Below are positions 21,708-34,723 of a stretch of 64,000 bases of DNA, piece by piece (the first letter of the stretch is position 1; each line of letters starts with the position of its first letter). A program made the translations under genes and the position numbers. This DNA comes from Pluralibacter gergoviae ATCC 33028 = NBRC 105706 (GTDB lineage Bacteria > Pseudomonadota > Gammaproteobacteria > Enterobacterales > Enterobacteriaceae): NCBI RefSeq assembly GCF_001598855.1, contig NZ_BCZS01000001.1, positions 310,001 through 374,000 on the forward strand, given 5' to 3'. The notes under the pieces were generated by a model that did no database searches, was not told the origin of the DNA, and saw only the letters and a program-made list of their open reading frames with translations.

Positions 21708-22100
21708 ATGATGATAGTACAGAAAGTACGCGGAGCAATGAAACAGCTTATTAATGCTAGTAAAAATCTTACTGTATCACGTGATGTTGATGTATTTGAA
21801 CAAATCGCATTTGATTACAGTATGAGTAGTGTTAATTTTGGTAATCAACGTCAAGCGGCAAGTTTTGCCATTCAATATCTAATCTCACCAAAACCAGAAA
21901 GTACTAATACGGCACCTTCAATAACCTATGATCAGATTATTGGTTATTTCGATGCTAATAAAACGATTGTTTTTAAAGAAGCTGGTTTGATTATCCTTAG
22001 TTATTCATATGAGCAATCCGATATTGTGACAGATCCTATAACTGGCTCTGTTTCCTTGTCATTTACTATAAATATTCAAGTTACGGAAAAGACAAGATAA
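21708..22100 (+). CDS. Probable tail completion/terminator protein (130 aa)
   Basis: I start at ATG 21708 (MMIVQKVRG); the frame is open from 21630 but would overlap the previous gene. The 130-aa size, position after the connector and before the tail-tube genes, and the text 'FDANKTIVFKEAGLIILSYSYEQSD' suit a lambda Z/U-like minor tail protein, but I do not recognise the family firmly. Confidence 0.5.
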   Translation: MMIVQKVRGAMKQLINASKNLTVSRDVDVFEQIAFDYSMSSVNFGNQRQAASFAIQYLISPKPESTNTAPSITYDQIIGYFDANKTIVFKEAGLIILSYSYEQSDIVTDPITGSVSLSFTINIQVTEKTR

Positions 22101-22118
22101 CTATAAGGACATTTTTCA

Positions 22119-25100
22119 ATGGCAGACATAATCACAGGTAAGGGGTTAACCTTACAATATAACACTGATACGGGCAACCGTTCGCCACAGGGAGTAGGTA
22201 ACATTACTGTAAATGAAGTGAATACCTTCCCAATCCTTACTATTCATTCTGAAACTAATACATTTGACACATATGATAGTGAATACAATTCAGTACTCCT
22301 ATCAGATAAAACCGTTGAACCATTCCAAATTGTAGTTAACTATTTGCCTGATGATTCTACACATATGTTTCTTGATGAAATGGCAGAATCACAAGGAATT
22401 TTTCAATGTATTATTCAATATGAGTTGAATAGTGATAACAGTACTATCACATATGCGATTGTGAATGGTTACATTACAAGTACAGAACTAACAGGCGATA
22501 AAGATACTGTAGTCAGTAAATCCTATACATTCACGCCTGAAGATGTGATAGCACGTATGAGTACTTCACAAGCTTTCCTACCTCTTCTACAGGGTGATTA
22601 TGGGGTTGGGTCAAATGGTGTAGACATTCCTCAGTATGAACCAGACGTACCTGAAGGTAATGGTTTTATCAAAGTACCTTCTTCACAGCCGGGTAATCCT
22701 GCTGGATCGGATATGTTGGGTATTGGCCTTGTGGATGGTACTAGTGTTGCTGAATTCGCAATCACAAAAACAGGCACACTAAGCCTATTCGCAAAGAACG
22801 GATCAACGGCATGGACACGTATCTATACTGCTACTCAGATGGACGCACGTTATGTACCTTTGACACGTACAATCAATGGTCATGATTTGAGTACTAATGT
22901 GACTGTTACTAAATCTGATGTAGGTCTAGGAACAGTAATTGATGCTCCACAATTGACAGTGGCGAACAACCTAAGTGATCTGGCAAATAAAACAACGGCA
23001 CGTAGTAATTTAGGTGTTTATAGTACTGGTCAGGTTGATACACGTATTGATAATTTAAATACTGCTTTAAGTGCTGATATTTCAGATTTGAATACAGATA
23101 TTACAAACTTGAATACAAGTCTTAGTACTGATATTTCTGATGTGAATACTAGGGTTGATAATCTTTCAACTGATGTAAGTACTAATTATGTACCGAAAAC
23201 TACTACTGTAAATGGTCATGCTCTAACTGGTAATGTAACCGTATCTAAAGCTGATGTAGGTCTAGGTAATGTAACTAATGATGTACAACTAAAAAAAGCA
23301 AGTAATCTATCTGATGTGGCAGATATGAATGCTACTCGCTCAAATCTCGGAATCAATACAATTGATCGTGATACTGTAGGTGGATATTCATTCTTATATA
23401 GCCCTAGCTTTGGTTATCGTTTGATTGTTGGTAATAATGGCGATTGGTCGATGCAGAATGCTACTAATGGTACTCGCGTTGCGTTAGGTATTAACAGTGG
23501 CGGTACTGGAGCAACGAATGCTTCTGGTGTTCGCACTAACCTTGAGTTATTTCGTGAGGCTCGCACTCCACTAGCTTCAGGTGTTAACTTAAATACCTTA
23601 ACTGGTTCGGCTTCTGGCGTTTATAATCAGAATCTGAATGCTAATATTCAAGACGGTATGAACTATCCTGAAAAAGTAGCAGGTTCATTACTAGTACTAT
23701 CGACAGGTGCTGGTGAATCATGTACTCAGATTTATACTGTATTCAATGTTAACAAGGCATATCGTCGTGCTTATAACTCGGAAAACAGTACATGGTCAAA
23801 CTGGTCATCATTCGTTATGTCTGCGGATGTTATTCCGGTTAGTAATGGCGGTACTGGTGCTACTACTGTTTCTGGTGCTCGTTCGGCACTTGATGTTAAC
23901 AGTATTCGTACTAATGGTGGTTATACAATCGTTAATAGCCCTAGTTCTGTGACAAACTTAGTACTTGGTAATGATGGTAGTGTTGTATTTCAGAATCAGA
24001 ATGGTAGTACTCTAGCATTCCCTGTTTCGTCTGGTGGTACTGGTGCTACTACTGCTTCTGCTGCTCTTGCTAACCTTGGTGGATTTCCAACTACTGGCGG
24101 TACTATTACTGGTAATGTTGGGGTAACTGGTAATTTAACTTCGAATAACTTTACTTCAAATACAAGTACAGCACGAAATGATTTAACATCATGGCCTGGT
24201 GCTGGTAATACAATTTTAGGTGGGTATCTACGTTCACAAATTACCGTAAATGGTGAAGAACGTGCTTCTACTAACCTTCGAGTTATTAAAAGTACTGATT
24301 CATCAACAACTATTTCAAGGTTATCTGTATATCAAGTTGCGGCTGGATCAGTTACTTCTCAAACTTCAGTTTTTGATTTTTCTTCTGAGGGTAACATTTA
24401 TACAAATGGTCGTTTATCACTTGGTAATCCTCGACCAAATGAATGGTGGGCATCAGTACAACAAGACTGGTCTGGTATTAGATTAGCAGATAGTTACGAT
24501 ACTCCCGGTAATAACGCAATAAGTGCTATCACATGGGGGTATCAACACTCAAATGGTTATAACTTAAGAACGTTATTAGGTAATGTTGGTAATGGTACTA
24601 ACAATTGGGCACATACTGCTTTAACTCAATTTGGTGATGCTGGCGGTGCTGGTGTGCGTTATTGGTATTTTGTACCAACTACCGGGGATCTATTGTGTAA
24701 TGGTGGTGGTGCGTTTGGTGGTAGTTATACATTCCAGAAAGCCGCTACATCTGATGCTAATTTAAAACATGATATTGAATATAATGATGGTCTTGAATCA
24801 TACGAGAATATCAAGAAGTTCAAACCATGTACATTCGTATATAACTTTGATGAATCTGAACGTGTACGTCGTGGTGTTATTGCTCAAGATGTAATGACTA
24901 TTGATGATGAATATACAAAGTTCATACCTGATGCACCAACGTTTGATGAAGATGGTAATCGTATTGAAAGTGATGGCGGATCTTATGCTCTTGATAATAA
25001 CGTTATCATGATGGATACAGCTCTAGCATTACGTTATTCAATCGAAAAAATAGAAAAACAAGAAAGTACTATTGATGATTTACAATCACAAATCAATGAA

Positions 25101-25139
25101 TTGAAATCATTAGTACAATCACTACTCGATAATAAATAA
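22119..25139 (+). CDS. Tail-tube domain fused to side fibre with S74 chaperone (1006 aa)
   Basis: Residues 1-150 are clearly paralogous to the tail-tube protein encoded at 25195: both share EVNTF, an F.SY...LL.K segment, VNYL.D...H and GDKD.VV.K.(Y/F)T in the same order. Residues 240-900 are fibre repeats (NGH.L(T/S)(G/T)NVTV(S/T)K(A/S)DVGLG twice; SGGTGAT three times). The C-terminus (SDANLKHDIEY...RRGVIAQDVM) is an S74-type intramolecular chaperone with a Ser-Asp cleavage site, ending in a coiled coil. I infer a minority tube subunit that places fibres along the tail, or a fibre using a tube fold as its anchor. Confidence 0.85.
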   Translation: MADIITGKGLTLQYNTDTGNRSPQGVGNITVNEVNTFPILTIHSETNTFDTYDSEYNSVLLSDKTVEPFQIVVNYLPDDSTHMFLDEMAESQGIFQCIIQYELNSDNSTITYAIVNGYITSTELTGDKDTVVSKSYTFTPEDVIARMSTSQAFLPLLQGDYGVGSNGVDIPQYEPDVPEGNGFIKVPSSQPGNPAGSDMLGIGLVDGTSVAEFAITKTGTLSLFAKNGSTAWTRIYTATQMDARYVPLTRTINGHDLSTNVTVTKSDVGLGTVIDAPQLTVANNLSDLANKTTARSNLGVYSTGQVDTRIDNLNTALSADISDLNTDITNLNTSLSTDISDVNTRVDNLSTDVSTNYVPKTTTVNGHALTGNVTVSKADVGLGNVTNDVQLKKASNLSDVADMNATRSNLGINTIDRDTVGGYSFLYSPSFGYRLIVGNNGDWSMQNATNGTRVALGINSGGTGATNASGVRTNLELFREARTPLASGVNLNTLTGSASGVYNQNLNANIQDGMNYPEKVAGSLLVLSTGAGESCTQIYTVFNVNKAYRRAYNSENSTWSNWSSFVMSADVIPVSNGGTGATTVSGARSALDVNSIRTNGGYTIVNSPSSVTNLVLGNDGSVVFQNQNGSTLAFPVSSGGTGATTASAALANLGGFPTTGGTITGNVGVTGNLTSNNFTSNTSTARNDLTSWPGAGNTILGGYLRSQITVNGEERASTNLRVIKSTDSSTTISRLSVYQVAAGSVTSQTSVFDFSSEGNIYTNGRLSLGNPRPNEWWASVQQDWSGIRLADSYDTPGNNAISAITWGYQHSNGYNLRTLLGNVGNGTNNWAHTALTQFGDAGGAGVRYWYFVPTTGDLLCNGGGAFGGSYTFQKAATSDANLKHDIEYNDGLESYENIKKFKPCTFVYNFDESERVRRGVIAQDVMTIDDEYTKFIPDAPTFDEDGNRIESDGGSYALDNNVIMMDTALALRYSIEKIEKQESTIDDLQSQINELKSLVQSLLDNK

Positions 25140-25146
25140 ATACAAT

Positions 25147-25170
25147 CGGGGTAAATCCATTACCCCGTAT
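25147..25170 (+). terminator. Hairpin between the two tube-domain genes
   Basis: CGGGGTAA/TTACCCCG stem with a 5-nt loop. No U-run follows, so it may be a partial terminator or mRNA stabiliser that sets the ratio of fibre-fused tube to plain tube. Confidence 0.4.
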
Positions 25171-25194
25171 AACTCTCTTATAAGGACATATAAT

Positions 25195-25656
25195 ATGGCT
25201 ATGGATATTTTTTCTGGTGCTAATCTTAAAGTTGAAGTAGGTACTAGTGCTGGTACTACAGTTGCTACTGATTTTCAAGAAGTACCCGAAGTAAACACTT
25301 TCACTACTTCTGGTTTTGAAAGTACTGTTATTAGTGTTAAAACTTTTAACTCTGCTTATGATCGTAAACTATTAGGTACTAAATCAATCCCTGATATTTC
25401 ACTTGCGGTTAACTATCTTGCTGATAACGCAGTACATCAGAAACTTGAACAATTGGCAGATGAGCAAAAACGCTGTCAGATTAAACTAAGTTATTTTGAA
25501 GATTCTTCTGAAGAAACTGGCTTCTATGTAATTTATACCTGTTTCGTTTCCAGTACTACTATCGGCGGTGACAAAGATGAAGTTGTTACTAAAACCTTTA
25601 CCCTAGCGGTAGATGGCGGTGCTATCGATTCTGGTCTAATTACTGTAACCCCATAA
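25195..25656 (+). CDS. Major tail tube protein (153 aa)
   Basis: A tube subunit in the position of lambda gpV, directly before the G/GT chaperone genes. At 153 residues it is a single tube domain without the extra Ig-like domain of gpV. It shares its fold-defining segments with residues 1-150 of the upstream fibre fusion, and even the 5' leader (TATAAGGACAT) is the same, which points to gene duplication. The product should polymerise in hexameric rings around the tape measure. Confidence 0.85.
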   Translation: MAMDIFSGANLKVEVGTSAGTTVATDFQEVPEVNTFTTSGFESTVISVKTFNSAYDRKLLGTKSIPDISLAVNYLADNAVHQKLEQLADEQKRCQIKLSYFEDSSEETGFYVIYTCFVSSTTIGGDKDEVVTKTFTLAVDGGAIDSGLITVTP

Positions 25657-25678
25657 TCTTAAACAAACTTGAATAAAT

Positions 25679-25705
25679 AAAGGGAAGGTGAATATCTTCC
25701 CTTTT
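25679..25705 (+). terminator. Terminator-like hairpin after tail tube gene
   Basis: AAGGGAAG/CTTCCCTT stem followed by TTCTATT. A partial terminator here would give more tube mRNA than downstream tail mRNA. Confidence 0.6.
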
Positions 25706-25725
25706 CTATTAATGAGGTAAAATAA

Positions 25726-26025
25726 ATGAACTTACAAGCACTATTAAAAAAACTACAACCTGAACTACATCCATTTGTGATTGAAGGTGAAACTATCTAT
25801 ATTCATCGTCCAAATGGTCGTGATTTTCAGAAATGTACTGATATTTCAAGTACTCTAATTCTATGCGTTAAAGATGAAAATGGTGATCCAATCTTTGCTG
25901 ATGAAGATATTGATGGTCGCATTAACGTACAATCCGTAGATTACATTCTACAGAATAAAATCTATGCTGCTATCCTTCAATTGATTCAAGATTCTAATCC
26001 AACGGACGAAGTTGAAAAAAAGTAA
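25726..26025 (+). CDS. Tail assembly chaperone, gpG-like (99 aa)
   Basis: A 99-aa protein in the gpG position between tail tube and tape measure. It ends at GTT-GAA-AAA-AAG-TAA. The heptamer A-AAA-AAG at 26016-26022 is a canonical -1 slippery site directly before the stop; slippage yields a longer G-T fusion. These chaperones coat the tape-measure protein until tube subunits polymerise. Confidence 0.85.
   Translation: MNLQALLKKLQPELHPFVIEGETIYIHRPNGRDFQKCTDISSTLILCVKDENGDPIFADEDIDGRINVQSVDYILQNKIYAAILQLIQDSNPTDEVEKK
26016..26022 (+). promoter_or_regulatory. Programmed -1 ribosomal frameshift site (A AAA AAG)
   Basis: The slippery heptamer lies one codon before the gpG stop. After a -1 slip the frame runs GTA-AGG-TGT-GAT... 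without a stop into the frame at 26058, giving a fusion of about 231 aa. This is the conserved lambda G/GT mechanism. Confidence 0.85.
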
Positions 26026-26420
26026 GGTGTGATACTGAATTAAAGTACTTTTGTAAGATGGTTAACAAAAGAGGGCTATCACCAAACGAGTATTTTGAAT
26101 TAGAACCAGAAGTACTACACATGTTAATGATTTACGACACTTTCATAGAACCATCAGGTACACATATTGAAATGATGAAACATGCCTATCAGTGTTATTA
26201 CACTACTTTGAGTAATAGTAATTTAACACCAGAGGCTAAAAAATCAATCAAAGTTAGTGATTTTGATTTTCTTGATTTACTTAATGACAGTACTAAAACT
26301 TCATTTGAGAAATCAGAAGAACGAAAAGAGAAATCAAAAGAAAAACAATCTAATGATATTGCGTCATTAGGTGAAGCTATTAAGAAACAGGTTTTAGGGA
26401 AAAAACGAAATGGCAAATAA
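26022..26420 (+). CDS. T domain of tail assembly chaperone gpGT (made by -1 frameshift)
   Basis: The open -1 frame after the slippery site encodes VRCDTELKYFCKMVNKRGLSPNEYFELEPEVLH and a charged C-terminus (EKSEERKEKSKEKQ). An internal ATG at 26058 exists but has no convincing ribosome site, so I take the product to be the C-terminal part of the fused gpGT. The T part binds tube subunits while the G part binds the tape measure. It overlaps the tape-measure start by 11 bp. Confidence 0.8.
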   Translation, partial: VRCDTELKYFCKMVNKRGLSPNEYFELEPEVLHMLMIYDTFIEPSGTHIEMMKHAYQCYYTTLSNSNLTPEAKKSIKVSDFDFLDLLNDSTKTSFEKSEERKEKSKEKQSNDIASLGEAIKKQVLGKKRNGK

Positions 26421-28830
26421 CAGGGATATTAGAGTAGATATTGATGGTGATAGTTCTGGCTTAAGTCGTGCTTTGCGTCAAGCAACTGATTCACTTGATG
26501 AGTTTGGCGGTCATGCTGGCGGTCTAGTTGGTGATGTTGCCGAACGCCTTAGTGGTGGTTTCGGTCGTGCTGGTTTGGCTATGACTGGTGTTGCTGGGGC
26601 AATTGGTGTGGCAGGTGCGGCAATTGCCATAACACTTGCTAAGGTATCAGAACAGGCAGAAAAAGCTTTTGAAGTATTCAAGGCTGCTAACTTATCACAG
26701 ATGGGTATTGCTCAAATCCAACAAATGGCAAATATGTATGCTCAGGTTGGATTAAACATGGAAAACATCGCCGACCAACAAAAAGATATCAAAGACAAAC
26801 TAGGCGATGCTTTTAATAATTTGGGTGGTTCAATGTACACTGATGTTATTCAGCCTCTAGGGTTGAATCTCATTGAACTAAAGAAAATGGCTGATGAAGG
26901 TCAGGACGTATATGCTAAGATTTACTTTGCGGCAAAAGCACAGGGTTATAGTGCTTCACAAATGACATTCATGATGGAAACATTAGGGAATGATGCGGTA
27001 TTACGTCTATCAGTACTCAAACAGTTTAACAGTGAACAAGATTACCAAAATTCATTATCACAGCAAACAATACAATTAACACAAGAACAATCTGATCAAT
27101 TCGCAGAATACAGAAAAGCAACTACAGAACTATCAAACGCTTGGGAACAATGGGAAAACAGTACATTAGCACCTATTGCTTCACGTCTTGCTGAAATTCT
27201 CAATCTAATGACACGTATTATGAATTCTAAACCTGTTTCATCTGCGGCTGCGGCTACTGGTGAAGAGGGGATTAATGCGGTTAAGCAGTACCAGCAAGGT
27301 TATCAGGATGATCTACTAAAGAATTCATCCATCTATGGTGCTCAGATTGTTGAACAAAACAAGAAAGATACTGAATTACTTGATAAGAACTTATCTTATG
27401 TAGTTAGTTTAGCTCAAGCCAATATGAAGGATCTTAAAGCTACTATTGATGAAGCTAATAAAGGCGTATCTAAAAGTACTATTGATGGTGGTATGAAAGC
27501 CTTTGAAACTACCAAACAGGCAGCACAAGGGAAAATTGATCAATTAGACCAACAATATAAATTCCAGAAAGAAGCAATTCAGAAATCATTACTTAGTGCT
27601 TATGGTGATGATTTTAAGGCTCAGAAGAAAGCACTTGATAGCCTTGAATCTTCATATAAAGAAAAACGTGGTGAATTGGTCAAGGCGATGAATGCCAGTG
27701 ATGAAGCTGCGAAGAAAGCACTTGAAAGTAAGTTAAAAGCAGAACAGCGACTACAAGAGCAAGCAAATGCTAAACGATTAGCGGCACAAAAGGCACTTGA
27801 TAAAGCAATCTCCGATTCTACTGCCAATGCGAATCTACGACAAATAGCCGAATATGATCGCCAACAAAAAGAGCTAATGAAAGTAATTGCCGATAACGCT
27901 AAAGTACTTGGTATTGATCCATCACAGTTATTAAAAACTGCTGCCAAGACTGGAGCACAAAACCGTAATAATATGCTTAATCAAATGATTGGTTATCAAG
28001 ATCCTAATCAGGGATTGAAAGATACTAATACATTAATTGGCTCGGGTAATCTCAATGAACAACAAAAAGGCTTCTTAGCAAATCAACAAAATCAACGTAT
28101 CAATGGTAATAATCCATTTGCTTATGATAATACTGATCAGCGTTTGAAAGAAAATGAAGATGCTATGAATGCTGAATTGGCACAGAATGATTTACTTCTT
28201 AAAGGTCATGAGGATTACGAAAAGCGTAAGGCACAAATCACTGCGAAATATAACTCTCAGGCGATTGAGATTAGTAATCAGAACGCACAAGACCAATTAT
28301 CAATATTTGGTAATACTGCCGATCAGTTGGCAAATGGTATGGTTGCTGCTTTTGGTAAATCTTCTGGTGCTGCTCAGGCTGCGTTTGCTCTAAGTCGTGG
28401 TATCAGTATTGCTCAAACAGTACTTTCAATCCAGTCAGCTCTTGCTCAGGCACTGGCAACGCCTTTCCCTGCGTCACTTGCTAACTATGCTCAAGTACTA
28501 TCACTTGGTATGAGCATTATCAGTACTGCTAAAGGTGCTGCCTCCGGTCAGTTCCACGGTGGTGTAGATGAATTACCAGCAGGTTATGATAATAAATCAT
28601 TCGTACTTAAAGCGGGTGAACGTGTTGTTCAGGCTCCCGCGAACCAGAAACTGATTAAGTTTCTAGATAAGCAAGAAGGTGGAAGTACTTCAGGTGATGT
28701 TACTATAAACGCACCATTGATCATCCAAGGTGATGTAGCTGGGGATGATAAGAAATTCAATGAAATGTTGAAGAAACATCAGAATAGCGTAGCACAAGCT
28801 TATAGAAGCTCAATTAAACGTAATACTTAA
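26410..28830 (+). CDS. Tail tape measure protein (806 aa)
   Basis: An 806-aa protein starting with a TMP motif (DIRVDIDGDSSGLSRALRQATDSLDEF), then a Gly/Ala-rich hydrophobic stretch (about residues 35-80, GGFGRAGLAMTGVAGAIGVAGAA), long Gln/Lys-rich coiled coils (300-480) and a hydrophobic C-terminal region near 690-720. The length would set a relatively short tail compared with lambda (gpH 853 aa). It is probably processed and ejected with the DNA to help membrane passage. Confidence 0.92.
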   Translation: MANNRDIRVDIDGDSSGLSRALRQATDSLDEFGGHAGGLVGDVAERLSGGFGRAGLAMTGVAGAIGVAGAAIAITLAKVSEQAEKAFEVFKAANLSQMGIAQIQQMANMYAQVGLNMENIADQQKDIKDKLGDAFNNLGGSMYTDVIQPLGLNLIELKKMADEGQDVYAKIYFAAKAQGYSASQMTFMMETLGNDAVLRLSVLKQFNSEQDYQNSLSQQTIQLTQEQSDQFAEYRKATTELSNAWEQWENSTLAPIASRLAEILNLMTRIMNSKPVSSAAAATGEEGINAVKQYQQGYQDDLLKNSSIYGAQIVEQNKKDTELLDKNLSYVVSLAQANMKDLKATIDEANKGVSKSTIDGGMKAFETTKQAAQGKIDQLDQQYKFQKEAIQKSLLSAYGDDFKAQKKALDSLESSYKEKRGELVKAMNASDEAAKKALESKLKAEQRLQEQANAKRLAAQKALDKAISDSTANANLRQIAEYDRQQKELMKVIADNAKVLGIDPSQLLKTAAKTGAQNRNNMLNQMIGYQDPNQGLKDTNTLIGSGNLNEQQKGFLANQQNQRINGNNPFAYDNTDQRLKENEDAMNAELAQNDLLLKGHEDYEKRKAQITAKYNSQAIEISNQNAQDQLSIFGNTADQLANGMVAAFGKSSGAAQAAFALSRGISIAQTVLSIQSALAQALATPFPASLANYAQVLSLGMSIISTAKGAASGQFHGGVDELPAGYDNKSFVLKAGERVVQAPANQKLIKFLDKQEGGSTSGDVTINAPLIIQGDVAGDDKKFNEMLKKHQNSVAQAYRSSIKRNT

Positions 28831-28836
28831 TCATCA

Positions 28837-28859
28837 GGGGCTATATGCCCCTTTTGTCA
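28837..28859 (+). terminator. Intrinsic terminator after tape measure gene
   Basis: AGGGGC-TATAT-GCCCCTTTTG: 5- to 6-bp GC stem with a T-run. It is followed at once by an ATAAATACT element, so a new transcript may begin here for the tail-tip genes. Confidence 0.65.
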
Positions 28860-28891
28860 TAAATACTGGAAACTACTTAAGAGGTTTCCAC

Positions 28892-29449
28892 ATGGCAAGT
28901 TTTACTAATAATGTGAAAGTTACGAACTTTCAAATCAAAAGTACTGAACCAATCTATTCAAATCAAACATGGACAGGTCAACGTATCATGAGATCTACGG
29001 GGATTCAGTACTATCAAATTCAATTTACACTTAATTTTAATGCCCCAGCACTAGCAGAGGTTAATAACTTTCTGGCTCAATACTCACAAGGAAAGCCATT
29101 TACTCTAACTCTTGGTGTTGCTGGAAAATATCATGGTACACAAACTGGATCAGTTACGAGTACGGCAAATATCAGTAAAGGTAGTATGTTAATCCCTACC
29201 AGTACTAATACATTAGCAATTGGTGAATGGATACAATTCAGTAATCATAATAAACTTTATAGAATAGTTGATAGTACTTCAACGAGTATTACTATTTTCC
29301 CAGCACTCCAGAATACAGTACAGGCATCTGAAGTAATTAATTATGAAAACCTTATTATTGAAGCCGTATTAGATCCAGATAATGATTATACAATGCCAGT
29401 TGGTAATATCATGAATATTACACTAAAGGCGACGGAGAACATTCAATAA
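28892..29449 (+). CDS. Tail tip protein, distal-tail/gpM position (185 aa)
   Basis: A 185-aa, beta-rich protein directly after the tape measure, the place of lambda gpM and of distal tail proteins. It has regular strand patterns (YYQIQFTLNFNAPALAEVNNFLAQYSQGKPFTL...) seen in minor tail proteins that cap the tube. An insertion of roughly 65 residues rich in Thr/Ser (TSTANISKGSMLIPTSTNTL) splits the core. It overlaps the next ATG by one base (TAATG). Confidence 0.6.
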   Translation: MASFTNNVKVTNFQIKSTEPIYSNQTWTGQRIMRSTGIQYYQIQFTLNFNAPALAEVNNFLAQYSQGKPFTLTLGVAGKYHGTQTGSVTSTANISKGSMLIPTSTNTLAIGEWIQFSNHNKLYRIVDSTSTSITIFPALQNTVQASEVINYENLIIEAVLDPDNDYTMPVGNIMNITLKATENIQ

Positions 29450-30071
29450 TGAACGCAAGCACATATACGAACGCTAATCTTTTAAAGTACTGGAAACTGA
29501 TAAGAGGAACTACAAAAACACAATTATCATTGATGGAAATTATGAGTCTTGGAGTTTTCGTAACCTGCTTTGATGTACTTCCAAAAGGTACTAATGGTTT
29601 TCACTGGACAGATTCACTAATTGATATTTCTCTTGATGGTTATCAGTACATTAGCTTTCCAGACATTATAAGTGGTTCACTACCTACTTATTCAGAACAG
29701 AAGGGTATCAATAATGATGCCATTAATTTCAAAGTAAGTAACGTTAATGCTTCAGTACGTGCTCTTGCTCTTGGTGGTTTCTTTAAAGATGCTCAGATGA
29801 ATATCAAACTAGTAATCTTGAATCCATATGATAGTACTGTAATTGATTCAATGCTTATGTTTTCGGGATTCATTGACTATGTACAGGCAGTAGCTGATCC
29901 AAATCAGAAAACTAATGAAATGACGATTTATGTTAACTCAGTATATAAGAAACTTGATAGACAACCTGCCTTGATTGCGGCTAACTCAGTTTATCAATCA
30001 ATCTATAAAGGTGATGAATACTTTTCATTACTCGGTCAAGTTAATCAAAACCAAAATTGGAAGTACAAATA

Positions 30072-30072
<1 letters not shown>
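29449..30072 (+). CDS. Tail tip/baseplate hub protein, gpL position (207 aa)
   Basis: A 207-aa protein resembling the DUF2163/gpL-type hub proteins of siphophage tail tips: DSLIDISLDGYQYISFPDIISGSLP, then FKVSNVNASVRALALGGFFKDAQMNIKLVILNP, which in that family reads as a strand-rich ring domain. The Cys cluster for an Fe-S site found in lambda gpL is absent (a single Cys at about residue 40). It is coupled by TAATG overlaps on both sides. Confidence 0.6.
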
Positions 30073-33672
<3,600 letters not shown>

Positions 33673-33680
33673 TAAATAGG

Positions 33681-33707
33681 ATGGGGGATTTTACATCCCC
33701 CGATTTT
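33681..33707 (+). terminator. Hairpin after J-like gene
   Basis: GGGGGAT-TTTAC-ATCCCCC stem followed by GATTTTAAAA. Likely attenuates transcription from the tail operon into the small tip genes. Confidence 0.6.
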
Positions 33708-33722
33708 AAAAGGATTTAATAT

Positions 33723-34022
33723 ATGGCACAAGGTTTACAATGTTGGGATGCTGCGGGAAATCTAATAGTAGATCTCGGTGATTACAATATTCGTTATATG
33801 GGGACATATTATGTTACTGCTTCATCAGGAGTACCTACATATACAATAGCAGTACCAGGAATGAGAACTACTGGATGGTTTGTACATTATGCCCCTGCTA
33901 ATGATGTTTTTAATGATTGGTCAGCATTCTGTAATAATGGTTCATTCACGGCTGTTTATATGCCTACTAACTTTCCACCATCTGGCACTTATGCCTTTAA
34001 TGTTTATAAGTGGGATGTGTAA
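33723..34022 (+). CDS. Small tail-tip protein with MAQGLQ.WDA.GN N-terminus (99 aa)
   Basis: It starts MAQGLQCWDAAGNLIVDLGD, the consensus opening of a family of short proteins encoded just after gpJ in many lambdoid phages. The rest is beta-rich and ends FNVYKWDV. The function in the family is unclear; association with the fibre tip is inferred from location. It has an AAAGGATTTAAT ribosome site. Confidence 0.65.
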   Translation: MAQGLQCWDAAGNLIVDLGDYNIRYMGTYYVTASSGVPTYTIAVPGMRTTGWFVHYAPANDVFNDWSAFCNNGSFTAVYMPTNFPPSGTYAFNVYKWDV

Positions 34023-34024
34023 TT

Positions 34025-34681
34025 ATGGCAGGTTTTGAAGTTTATAATTCGGCGGGTGCTCTTACAATCGATAGTAGTAACAAATCAATACTAACTGGTT
34101 TCGTAAAAGCTATGGGTGGTTTAACTGACTATGGTTACTATACAGGTCTAACGTGTGCCTTTGGTAATGGTGGCTCACTTGGTTTCTTGAATAGCTCAAT
34201 CATCACGAACAGGAATGTATATCAGTACTGGTTTCAGTTACAAACAGATGGGGCATGGTGTTTTCCAGGGGCTTCTATGTTCATGCCTAATACTGGTAGA
34301 TTTATGACAAGCTCACATACAACTACTCCAACTAGTGGTTATCTTGATGTATATAATGCTTCAGGTGGTTTGATTTGGTCTGCTGCCAGTGCTGCGACTA
34401 TGCCAAGAATTGTTGGGTTTTTATCTGCTGGTCCAGGGGTTGATCTCTCAAGTGTAGTTAATGTTACGTCACCAGTTCCTAATCCGTGGTTTTGTTGGTC
34501 ACAATGTCCGGGTAACTTATCTGATGATGGGTCGGCATTAGGTTATTCAGGAATAGTAATTAGACGTAATTCAAGTACTTCATTTAGTTTTCAGTACATT
34601 AATAGATTACAAAAATCATATACTCAGGCAATGGGTAATAGTGGCGTACAGATTGCTTTGGCAACATTTACCGGATACTAA
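34025..34681 (+). CDS. Tail-tip associated protein, related to preceding gene (218 aa)
   Basis: I start at ATG 34025 (MAGFEVYNSAGALTIDSSNK), 2 bp after the previous stop. Its first 20 residues parallel those of the 99-aa neighbour (MA.G..V(W/Y)(D/N).AG.L..D), so the two are probably paralogues. The remaining ~190 residues are beta-rich, Gly/Ser-rich and aromatic, as in fibre-tip or receptor-contact proteins. No enzymatic motif was found. Confidence 0.6.
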   Translation: MAGFEVYNSAGALTIDSSNKSILTGFVKAMGGLTDYGYYTGLTCAFGNGGSLGFLNSSIITNRNVYQYWFQLQTDGAWCFPGASMFMPNTGRFMTSSHTTTPTSGYLDVYNASGGLIWSAASAATMPRIVGFLSAGPGVDLSSVVNVTSPVPNPWFCWSQCPGNLSDDGSALGYSGIVIRRNSSTSFSFQYINRLQKSYTQAMGNSGVQIALATFTGY

Positions 34682-34723
34682 TAATAAATACATTATAATA
34701 ATTACAGCAAGGAATATACACTA

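Noticed and set aside
22119..25139. Diversity-generating retroelement acting on the fibre gene
   Set aside because: No reverse transcriptase or template repeat is present near the fibre; the internal repeats are ordinary fibre repeats.
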